A stretch of 64,000 nt of DNA, taken from contig NZ_ATWF01000002.1 of the NCBI RefSeq assembly GCF_000421105.1, positions 1 to 64,000 on the forward strand, written 5' to 3'. The translations under genes were made by a program, and so were the position numbers. A model generated the notes under the pieces. That model was not told where the DNA came from and did not search any database. It was given only the letters and a program-made list of their open reading frames with translations. Each line of letters begins with the position of its first letter. The first letter of the stretch is position 1. Shown here piece after piece: positions 1 through 6,100 of this stretch. The DNA is from Limisalsivibrio acetivorans (lineage in GTDB: Bacteria; Chrysiogenota; Deferribacteres; Deferribacterales; Geovibrionaceae).

Positions 1-160
1 AACTCTTTCGAGTTGTTATCCCTCTCTCCGGGGCAGGTTCCTCACGCGTTACTCACCCGTGCGCCAGTGTAATCACACCCGAAGGTGCTTTCCCCTTGAC
101 TTGCATGTGTTAAGCACGCCGCCAGCGTTCGTTCTGAGCCAGGATCAAACTCTCCGTCCA
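1..160 (-). rRNA. rrs: 16S ribosomal RNA, 5' end only (partial)
   Basis: The reverse strand carries the universal 16S start AGAGTTTGATCCTGGCTCAG at 153-134, followed by the conserved GAACGAACGCTGGCGGCGTG and the helix that ends in GGGTGAGTAACGCGTGAG. The mature 5' end is placed near 160 by analogy with E. coli, where AGAGTTTGATC begins at nucleotide 8. The gene runs off the left edge of the window, so only about 160 nt are present. The variable region reads like Deferribacterota 16S, an impression that an alignment of the full gene would settle. Confidence 0.97.
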
Positions 161-627
161 AACTCAGTTATATCTTTTTCCCTTTTCTCGGACCGGCCTA
201 TTCTATTGTCAAACAACGTTTAACTTGCTCTGTTATCCCTCCCGCTCTCGTGAGCGGAAGGAAGTTATAACCAATCTCAGCCGCGAAGTCAATCACTTTT
301 TTTAAAAAAGTTTTTAACCTCGTTCCAAGCCCGTTTCAACGCTCATACCTGGAAACGGTTTCACCGTCCTGATGTATTATCATTGAAATCGAACCGCCGG
401 AACATCTCCGGCTGGAATGGATTATACCTATCGGTAAGTTCTTATATCCCTTAACGAGGCCTGCTCTCTTTCGGATGCGTCACCAATGGTGAACACCCTT
501 AACAAGACTCCCGGCCAACTTATCGGCCAACGGAACCAAACTCACCCTGCTTTCAAACAAATCTACCTTCCATGAACACCAAATCAGGTGCTTCCCAAAA
601 GGTTGCCGTCCTTGCGACGGAAGACAG
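161..627 (-). other. 16S rRNA leader region
   Basis: This stretch has no convincing coding frame and lies between the upstream rRNA promoter and the mature 16S end. It contains the downstream promoter (264-314) and several short inverted repeats, for example GCCGG/CCGGC around 396-411. On the minus strand, around 225-207, the wording GTTGTTTGACAA slightly resembles a boxA antitermination element, but the match is loose. I read the region as transcribed rRNA leader that is removed during processing. Confidence 0.6.
264..314 (-). promoter_or_regulatory. rRNA promoter P2 with AT-rich UP element
   Basis: On the minus strand TTGACT (292-287) and TATAAC (269-264) are separated by exactly 17 nt. 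Directly upstream is an A/T-only tract (314-293) containing AAAACTTTTTTAAA, typical of an UP element. The expected start point near 257 coincides with the beginning of a perfect 6-bp hairpin (CCGCTC/GAGCGG, 242-257). Confidence 0.8.
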
Positions 628-689
628 TTATAACGAAAAACCCCCTGTAATGTCAACAGATATCTAAAGAAAATCTTTAAAAAAGTTTT
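628..689 (-). promoter_or_regulatory. rRNA promoter P1 with UP element overlapping the aroC end
   Basis: On the minus strand a perfect TTGACA (656-651) and TTATAA (633-628) are 17 nt apart. Upstream, AAAACTTTTTTAAA (689-676) repeats the same 14-mer found at P2 and is partly made of the last codons and stop of aroC. The predicted transcript start near 621 is again followed at once by a hairpin (CCGTC/GACGG, 606-620). Confidence 0.82.
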
Positions 690-1738
690 CTTGCCGCTGT
701 ATCCCTCATCAGGAGGTCGATTAGAACCAGCCGTGACATCGCCTCAGCAACGGGAACAACACGGGGAGCAACGCACGCATCGTGTCTTCCCTCGGTTATA
801 ATCTCCTTCTCGTTTCCGTAGAGGTCAACGGTCTGCTTTGGAACTGTGATTGAGGAGGCCGGTTTAACGGGAAAACGGAAAACGATATTCTGTCCGGTGG
901 TTATACCGCCGAGTGTTCCTCCAGCGTTATTGGAGAGGAACCCGTATTTTGACATTTCATCGTTGTTTTGGCTCCCCCGCATCGTAGCTGCGGAGAAACC
1001 GGTTCCGAACTCTATACCCTTAACTGCGGGGATACTGAGGATCCCCTTGGCCAGTTCTGCCTCGGCCCTGTCGAAGACCGGTTCGCCGAGACCGACGGGA
1101 ACACCGCTGATGACTACCTCAACAACTGCACCAATGGAGTCGCCTTCACTGCTTACATTCAATATAAGCTCACGCATCTTCTGCGCAATATCTGAATCGG
1201 CGCAACGCACAGGATTTTTTTCGATATAATCAGCATCGAATTTTTCCGCCTTAATATCACCAACCTGCACAACATGGCCTATAACTTCAAGATCGATCTT
1301 ATCGAGGAGAAGCTTTGCCACCGCCCCGCCGCATACACGCCCTATGGTTTCCCTTGCGGAGCTTCGTCCACCACCCCGGTAATCACGTATGCCGTACTTG
1401 GAGGTATAAGTGAAATCCGCATGGCCGGGACGGAAGAGGTCCTTAACCTTGGAATAGTCTTTGGACCTCTGATTCTCGTTATATACCAGCATCATTATAG
1501 GGTGTCCGGTGGTTTTTCCTTCAAATATACCTGAATGGAACTCCACCTTGTCCTTCTCATCCCGTGGTGTGCTGACATCGCTTTGACCGGGTCTTCTGCG
1601 GTTAAGCTCGTTCTGGATATCTGATTCTGCGATATCTATACCTGCGGGGCAGCCGTCTATGACGACGCCGACGCTCTTGCCGTGGCTTTCGCCGAAGGTG
1701 CTTATCCTGAATACTTCTCCAAAAATGCTTCCAGCCAT
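677..1738 (-). CDS. aroC: Chorismate synthase
   Basis: This enzyme converts 5-enolpyruvylshikimate-3-phosphate to chorismate, the last common step of aromatic amino acid, folate and quinone synthesis. It needs reduced FMN and acts in the cytoplasm. The 353-residue product has the family length and the three hallmark segments: GESHG near the N terminus (residues 17-21), the RPGHAD stretch near residue 104, and the Arg-rich RGGGRSSARET segment near 121-131 that binds FMN and substrate. It is the last gene of a run with crcB, DUF190 and a molybdopterin protein, starting one base after the preceding stop codon, so the four are probably co-transcribed. Its last codons (Lys-Leu-Phe-stop) also form part of the UP element of the rRNA promoter. 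Confidence 0.97.
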   Translation of the reverse strand: MAGSIFGEVFRISTFGESHGKSVGVVIDGCPAGIDIAESDIQNELNRRRPGQSDVSTPRDEKDKVEFHSGIFEGKTTGHPIMMLVYNENQRSKDYSKVKDLFRPGHADFTYTSKYGIRDYRGGGRSSARETIGRVCGGAVAKLLLDKIDLEVIGHVVQVGDIKAEKFDADYIEKNPVRCADSDIAQKMRELILNVSSEGDSIGAVVEVVISGVPVGLGEPVFDRAEAELAKGILSIPAVKGIEFGTGFSAATMRGSQNNDEMSKYGFLSNNAGGTLGGITTGQNIVFRFPVKPASSITVPKQTVDLYGNEKEIITEGRHDACVAPRVVPVAEAMSRLVLIDLLMRDTAARKLF

Positions 1739-1739
1739 A

Positions 1740-2330
1740 TTAAAACTCGGTGACCTCCCCGCCGTTTATTTTCCTTCTCTGCCCTGTATTAACGTCCATG
1801 GTGAATCCCGGCTCAATAAGCCCCTCTTCAGGATAGCCTGCGGATTCCCAGTAGCCTCGGATGTGTTCATCAAGGAAGTGTATATGTTTTATCCATTTAC
1901 AGCTTTTGTACCCCCACAGATTCGGTATGATGCTCCGGAAGGGTCCGCCGTACTCGAACTCTATCTCGTCTCCATCCACATGGGTTGCAAGGAGGATACG
2001 GGGATTGTCCATATGCTTGCGCTCCACAGCTGTTACGTAACTGCCGTAGCTCTCGAAGTATACGTAGCTGTAATCTCCGGGCTTTGCCCAGTCTATGAAG
2101 TCCTTCCACGGTATCCCTTGCCAGTCGCATCGTATGCTCCAGCCGGATACGGAGGTAAGTCTGCTTTCGATTGTCCGGTATTTGAAGTTTGAGAGGAGTT
2201 CCTTGAGGGGGTACTTACCCTTCATAGGGGTGTTTCCGCCGATCTCGACAGTGTATTCATCCTTTTCAGGAACGCTCTGGAGTCGTTCAGCATTGAAAAC
2301 GGGGCAGTTTAGCCTTCTGAGACAGCTCAT
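1740..2330 (-). CDS. Molybdopterin-dependent oxidoreductase-like protein (sulfite oxidase/MsrP fold)
   Basis: The 196-residue product is a single oxidoreductase molybdopterin-binding domain of the sulfite oxidase/MsrP/YuiH type, without the C-terminal dimerisation domain of true sulfite oxidases and without a signal peptide or Tat motif. Recognisable pieces are GWS at 63-65, the GIPWKDF segment, and the LWGYKSCKWI segment near residue 140 that is very typical of the fold. In characterised members a cysteine just before the GWS motif ligates molybdenum; here that position reads Ser60-Val-Ser-Gly-Trp, so the usual ligand seems absent (Cys68 lies just after). The start is supported by a GAGG sequence upstream. 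It sits between DUF190 and aroC in an apparent operon. Substrate and activity cannot be told from sequence. Confidence 0.75.
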   Translation of the reverse strand: MSCLRRLNCPVFNAERLQSVPEKDEYTVEIGGNTPMKGKYPLKELLSNFKYRTIESRLTSVSGWSIRCDWQGIPWKDFIDWAKPGDYSYVYFESYGSYVTAVERKHMDNPRILLATHVDGDEIEFEYGGPFRSIIPNLWGYKSCKWIKHIHFLDEHIRGYWESAGYPEEGLIEPGFTMDVNTGQRRKINGGEVTEF

Positions 2331-2338
2331 TATTCACC

Positions 2339-2668
2339 TCACTCATATTTGAGGACGTTGATCATCTCTATGGTTATCATTCCGCCGCTCATCATGGGGT
2401 CGATAAGTGGGAGTATAGCATCAATATTCTCTTCTGTATCGATTATTTCCACCACAAGGGGGAGGCTGGAGGACAGGGTGAGGGTTCTGGAGGAGTGTAT
2501 CTCCCCCCTTGAGCCGTAGCCGTATATGCCCCGCAGAACGGTTGCGCCCGCTATACCCTGCTCACTGCACAGCTCGACAATGGCCTTATAGAGGGGCCTG
2601 CCGTCAATAGTGTCGTTTTCGCTGATGTAGATGCGAAGCATCTTCTGTTTACCGAGAAGCCCTGCCAT
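2339..2668 (-). CDS. DUF190 (PII-like) family protein
   Basis: A 109-residue soluble protein of the DUF190 family, whose fold resembles the PII signalling trimer. Members are very often encoded beside crcB, as here, and have been thought to regulate or bind ligands, but their biochemical role is not settled. Typical segments are the RIYISE motif at the N terminus, the AIVELCSEQGIAGATVLRGI stretch (residues 29-48) and the VVEIIDTEE segment. A good ribosome binding site (AGGAGG, 5 nt spacing) supports the start. The gene lies 15 nt after crcB and 8 nt before the molybdopterin protein, so fluoride or ion homeostasis is the likely context, by association only. Confidence 0.85.
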   Translation of the reverse strand: MAGLLGKQKMLRIYISENDTIDGRPLYKAIVELCSEQGIAGATVLRGIYGYGSRGEIHSSRTLTLSSSLPLVVEIIDTEENIDAILPLIDPMMSGGMITIEMINVLKYE

Positions 2669-2683
2669 GATGACCTCCTTGTT

Positions 2684-3052
2684 TTAAAGCCTTGCGATCC
2701 AGAATCCAAAAAGAGCGGCTGAAAGGCTGAGTATTACACTCCCTGCCGCATAGATGAATGCGTAGGCGTATGCTCCGTCCTCGACGAGGTGAAGGGTCTC
2801 CACGCTGAAGGTGGAGAAGGTTGTGAATGCGCCGAGGAAGCCCACGGCAGCGAAGAAGCGGAAGTTTTCACCGAGAGCGAGTTTATCCACCGAAACGGTG
2901 TAAAGGTATCCCAGCAGAAAGGAGCCGATGATGTTCACAGCCATGGTGCCGAAGGGGATTCTCGTTCCCACCAGCATCATGGTTCCCTTGGAAACGCCGT
3001 ACCTAGATACCGCCCCGAGGAATCCGCCGAGGCCGATTAACAATATTTTCAT
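2684..3052 (-). CDS. crcB: Fluoride ion exporter (CrcB/FluC channel)
   Basis: The 122-residue protein has four predicted membrane helices and the signatures of Fluc fluoride channels: GAVSRY near residue 13, GTMAVNIIGSFLLGY at 35-49 and GFLGAFTTFSTFS at about 72-84, the last containing the Phe and Thr residues that line the pore. Fluc proteins form inverted dimers in the inner membrane and let toxic cytoplasmic fluoride leave. No fluoride riboswitch is visible: the start codon is only 35 bases from the divergent gene, and there is no clear Shine-Dalgarno sequence (the region before the ATG reads TATTATGTAA), so a very short leader is likely. Confidence 0.93.
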   Translation of the reverse strand: MKILLIGLGGFLGAVSRYGVSKGTMMLVGTRIPFGTMAVNIIGSFLLGYLYTVSVDKLALGENFRFFAAVGFLGAFTTFSTFSVETLHLVEDGAYAYAFIYAAGSVILSLSAALFGFWIARL

Positions 3053-3082
3053 TTACATAATACCTGTTTAGTCCTATATAAT
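3052..3082 (+). promoter_or_regulatory. Promoter abutting the start codon at 3088
   Basis: TTTACA (3052-3057) is followed by overlapping TATATA (3075-3080, 17-nt spacer) and TATAAT (3077-3082, 19-nt spacer). Either -10 element would start transcription at or within a few bases of the ATG at 3088, and there is no Shine-Dalgarno sequence, so the message is probably leaderless. Confidence 0.55.
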
Positions 3083-3087
3083 GAGGC

Positions 3088-3339
3088 ATGATCGGAGCAA
3101 CGGGCATCTTCATTATAGCATTAACAGCCTTTATCCTAAACCTCCCCTTCGGTTACCTGAGAAGGTTCACAAAGAAATTCGGCATAGCCTGGTTTCTGTG
3201 TATCCATATACCCATCGCCATCGTTGCCTTTGTTCGCATAACAACTGAGACACCATGGAGTTACATACCTCTATTTCTCGCAGTGGGGATAGCCGGCCAG
3301 ATCGCAGGTCACAGACTACCCTTCGGAAAACAGGCTTAA
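3088..3339 (+). CDS. Small hydrophobic membrane protein of unknown function
   Basis: An 83-residue protein I do not recognise. It has about three hydrophobic segments (roughly residues 3-20, 32-50 and 57-73) separated by a basic RRFTKKFG loop, so it should be an inner-membrane protein. It stands alone on the plus strand between the divergent crcB operon and the convergent trmI gene. A sigma70-like promoter lies so close to the ATG that translation would have to start on a leaderless message. The reading frame is supported by the promoter, by its compact position and by the absence of a competing gene, but not by a known family. Confidence 0.6.
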   Translation: MIGATGIFIIALTAFILNLPFGYLRRFTKKFGIAWFLCIHIPIAIVAFVRITTETPWSYIPLFLAVGIAGQIAGHRLPFGKQA

Positions 3340-3347
3340 AAGAATAC

Positions 3348-4187
3348 CTACTCCTCTTCGTCAGCTCCGGTTTCTGATGGCTTTTCCTCAACTTCATTAA
3401 CAGGTTCTGTGAATGAGCCGACCCTTTTTGCGGATATGATAAATGCGCTGTGGTTGAATGTCCACATCTCCGGACGCACTGAGCGACCCTCCACCTTCCA
3501 CGGTCTCTTTATGAACTCGAAGGTTTCTATATCATCGTAAAGACCCGATTCCTCCATGGCATCCACACACGACTTAACCTGCAGGATCGTGGGGAGATAG
3601 ACTATGAGCGTCCCCCCCACCTTGAGCCCTTCTTTGGAATGGGGGATAACGTGCCAAGGCTCGGGAAGGTCGAGCATGATACGATCATACTGCCCGTCGA
3701 TGCCGTCGTATATGCTTCGTACCTCTACGGAGTGGTTGGGTGTCTCGCCCAGATAGTCCCTTATGAATCCCTGTGCCTGCTCTGCGAAATCATCACGCAC
3801 CTCATAGCTTGTGAGCGTACCCTGTCCTCCGAGTGCACGTAGAAGCGCAATTGAGAGCGCACCCTGCCCTATGCCGGCCTCAAGTATATCAAGCCCCGGG
3901 TGGATATCACCCCACATGAGCATAACAGCTGTATCCTTGGGATATATGATCTGAGCCCTGCGCTTGATGCCCATAACGTAGTCTATGTATGAAGGGGAAT
4001 ATACCCTGTACTTCATCCCCTTGGATGCCTTTACAACACCGCCGTCACCCGCTTTGAGGATATCCTCATGTTCGATGAAACCATACTGGGTGGAGAAGCG
4101 TATCCCCTCCTTGAGTACTGTGTTGTGTCTGCTTTTCTTCTTCTCATCCACAAGGATTACCTTGTCGCCGTAGTTAAGACTGCTCAT
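3348..4187 (-). CDS. trmI: tRNA (adenine58-N1)-methyltransferase TrmI
   Basis: The 279-residue protein matches bacterial and archaeal TrmI, which makes 1-methyladenosine at position 58 in the T-loop of tRNA. An N-terminal beta-rich domain is followed by a Rossmann methyltransferase domain. The diagnostic segment KRRAQIIYPKD (about residues 75-85) and the S-adenosylmethionine loop ILEAGIGQGALS (about 101-112) are present, and the catalytic-region aspartate lies in the IMLDLPEPW stretch. The acidic tail after residue 255 is poorly conserved. The start overlaps the end of ttuA by 14 bases, so the two are translationally coupled. In Thermus, m1A58 promotes thiolation of U54 by TtuA, so the gene order here fits one pathway. 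Confidence 0.92.
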   Translation of the reverse strand: MSSLNYGDKVILVDEKKKSRHNTVLKEGIRFSTQYGFIEHEDILKAGDGGVVKASKGMKYRVYSPSYIDYVMGIKRRAQIIYPKDTAVMLMWGDIHPGLDILEAGIGQGALSIALLRALGGQGTLTSYEVRDDFAEQAQGFIRDYLGETPNHSVEVRSIYDGIDGQYDRIMLDLPEPWHVIPHSKEGLKVGGTLIVYLPTILQVKSCVDAMEESGLYDDIETFEFIKRPWKVEGRSVRPEMWTFNHSAFIISAKRVGSFTEPVNEVEEKPSETGADEEE

Positions 4188-5082
4188 TCATTTTCTCCAC
4201 CAGCCTGCAAAAGGAGCATTTATCTGTAAAAGTCTCCATACCGCAGCTTTCGCACAGGGTTGTATCACCCTCGCCCTTTCTGTCCGGCACGCTGAACCAT
4301 TTTTTTGCTTTTTTGAAATATTGGAAATAGAAGTAGTGCGCAGTGCCGGGCATATCGTCCTCGATCCGGTTTAGCGCATCCTTATATACAAGGCTGGTAG
4401 CCCCCCTGCTCATGGGGCACTCCTCCATTATATAGTCGATTCCGTTAACGATACAGAAAGCCGCCGTCTCCTTCTCTGTAAGCCTTATGAGCGGCTTAAC
4501 CTTCTTTTTCATCATCTTCCCCTCGGCGGGGAGAACGGGGCTCATCCCGGGGAGATATTCCTCGCTCCAGTGCAGGAGATTACCCAGCAGGCGTGAGGAT
4601 TCATCATCAAGGTTGTGCCCGGTGGCCACAGCATCGAAGTTGTAGTCGTAGGCTATCTTGTTGAAATAATATCGTTTTATAGTTCCGCAGACGGAGCAGT
4701 CCTGACGCTTGGCGGACTTTGCCACATCGGGAACAGCATAGCCGAGTTCCTTAAGATCAACAGTTATGATCTTAAGCCCTCTTCTCACTGCGAACGTGTT
4801 CACCCTCTCCTTGGATCTATCCGAGTAGCCGGGGATTCCGAGATCGATATACATACCCGTGACATCGTAGCCGAGCTCGCTGAGTACATGCCAGAGGACA
4901 AGGCTGTCCTTCCCGCCGGAGACGCAGACCATGGTCCTGTCCTCTTTGGACAGCATCCTGAAATCCTCGATCCCCTTCTCGGTCTGCTTATAGAAGAATT
5001 CGTTGAAATGCTCGGGGCAGAAGGCGGCGTTGGCTCTTGGTATCTTGATTACAGCTTTTTGGGGACACTTTTTACACTTCAT
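4174..5082 (-). CDS. ttuA: tRNA-5-methyluridine54 2-sulfurtransferase TtuA
   Basis: A 302-residue PP-loop ATPase of the TtuA/TtcA/Ncs6 superfamily. It should adenylate the 2-carbonyl of ribothymidine 54 in tRNA and insert sulfur delivered by the ubiquitin-like TtuB. Visible features: an N-terminal zinc finger (Cys3, Cys6, Cys22, His25), the PP-loop SGGKDS at 55-60, the TGHNLDDE motif near 155, three cysteines expected to hold a [4Fe-4S] cluster (Cys129, Cys132 and Cys222), and a C-terminal zinc finger (CESC and CSFC). The double zinc-finger layout separates TtuA from TtcA. The ATG overlaps the ttuB stop codon. Assignment to TtuA rather than another thiolase rests on this layout plus the neighbouring ttuB and trmI. 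Confidence 0.9.
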   Translation of the reverse strand: MKCKKCPQKAVIKIPRANAAFCPEHFNEFFYKQTEKGIEDFRMLSKEDRTMVCVSGGKDSLVLWHVLSELGYDVTGMYIDLGIPGYSDRSKERVNTFAVRRGLKIITVDLKELGYAVPDVAKSAKRQDCSVCGTIKRYYFNKIAYDYNFDAVATGHNLDDESSRLLGNLLHWSEEYLPGMSPVLPAEGKMMKKKVKPLIRLTEKETAAFCIVNGIDYIMEECPMSRGATSLVYKDALNRIEDDMPGTAHYFYFQYFKKAKKWFSVPDRKGEGDTTLCESCGMETFTDKCSFCRLVEKMNEQS

Positions 5083-5273
5083 CAGCCGCCGCTTACCACA
5101 TTAACTATCTTTATTGTTTCACCGCTTTTCACATGGATGTCATGGGTGATGAGCTCACCCTCACGCACAACGAGGGTTGAGTTGTCTCTTAGACCGAGCC
5201 CTGTAAGAATATTCTTAACAGTCCCCGGTTTCGTTTCGGATCTTTTTCCGTCGGAGTATTCGACAGTAACCAA
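5082..5273 (-). CDS. ttuB: Ubiquitin-like sulfur carrier protein TtuB
   Basis: A 63-residue beta-grasp protein of the ThiS/MoaD/Urm1 type ending in the required Gly-Gly, which would be converted to a thiocarboxylate and hand sulfur to TtuA. The assignment to TtuB rather than ThiS rests on the next gene being ttuA, with the TtuB stop and TtuA start overlapping. No activating E1-like enzyme is nearby. The start codon is TTG at 5273, supported by a strong GGGAGG six bases upstream. In Thermus, TtuB is also conjugated to proteins, which might be worth testing here. Confidence 0.88.
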   Translation of the reverse strand: MVTVEYSDGKRSETKPGTVKNILTGLGLRDNSTLVVREGELITHDIHVKSGETIKIVNVVSGG

Positions 5274-5357
5274 GATCTTCCTCCCTGTTTTTTAATCATT
5301 AAGATGAGCCCGGAGCAAGGTTTACTCAAGGCCTGAATTCGGCAGTATAGATTTGTT

Positions 5358-6089
5358 TCAGAATTTGGCAAGACCTTTAAGCGAAGCCTTGAGTGCTGGC
5401 ACATCAACAGTAAGCGTCACAGAGGATTTAGGGGCAGACAGACCGGCCTCATCGTTGATACGCTCTCCGGATATGAAGCCCCCTTTGGATACCTCCGCTA
5501 TGCCGCTGACGGCACCCGATTCGCTGAGAATAACAAGGCCGTCCAGTAGCTTACCCTGCCGGAGCCCATATGAGAAGAAGGCATCATCGTAGCTTATGGT
5601 TACACGCTCACTGAGGCTGTGGGGGTTTTCCATATTTTCGTAAATCAGGAGGGAAACGGCATAGAGGAGCTTTGAGCGGCGAACACCGGAGAGCTCCTCG
5701 TTTATGCTGTTTATGCGTTGGGCAAAATTGCGCATTATCCTTTCGGCGAGCTCAGGAACATCACGCAGTGCCTTAAGAAAGGTGTGGTTCTGAAACACCA
5801 GAAGCTCCATAGGAGTAAGTGCCACGACATCCGCAGTACGTCTGTTGTCAAGGAAGGAGCCCATCTCGCCAAGAACAGCACCCCGTTCGAGGGTTGCTAT
5901 ACTGACGCTCCCGCCGGAGGAATCATGCCTAACCACCTCCGCCTCACCGCTCATGATGATACAGACGTAGTTCGAGTGCTCCCCCTGACGCAGGACAACA
6001 TCACCGGGGCTGTAACTGAGCTTCCTGCCGTTCTTGACCAGAAAGCTCAGTATCTCGCCGCTAGCTTTTACATGACCCTCATCGGCCAT
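5358..6089 (-). CDS. Cyclic nucleotide-binding (Crp/Fnr-like) domain protein
   Basis: The 243-residue product begins with a cyclic nucleotide-binding domain (roughly residues 12-130): the segments SPGDVVLRQGE, IMSGEAEVV and GEMGSFLDNRRTADVVALT follow the beta-roll and phosphate-binding cassette of the family. After a helical linker, the C-terminal half does not show a convincing winged-helix DNA-binding motif, and ends in a region rich in beta-strand-forming residues, so it may be a ligand-sensing or scaffold protein rather than a transcription factor. The ATG at 6089 has AAAGGAG six bases upstream. It follows pheT by 11 nt and is probably transcribed with the translation operon. Which nucleotide, if any, it binds is unknown. 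Confidence 0.75.
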   Translation of the reverse strand: MADEGHVKASGEILSFLVKNGRKLSYSPGDVVLRQGEHSNYVCIIMSGEAEVVRHDSSGGSVSIATLERGAVLGEMGSFLDNRRTADVVALTPMELLVFQNHTFLKALRDVPELAERIMRNFAQRINSINEELSGVRRSKLLYAVSLLIYENMENPHSLSERVTISYDDAFFSYGLRQGKLLDGLVILSESGAVSGIAEVSKGGFISGERINDEAGLSAPKSSVTLTVDVPALKASLKGLAKF

Positions 6090-6100
6090 GGGCAACTCCT

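Noticed and set aside
3053-3087. Fluoride riboswitch upstream of crcB
   Set aside because: Only 35 bases separate crcB from the divergent gene and no riboswitch core is recognisable.
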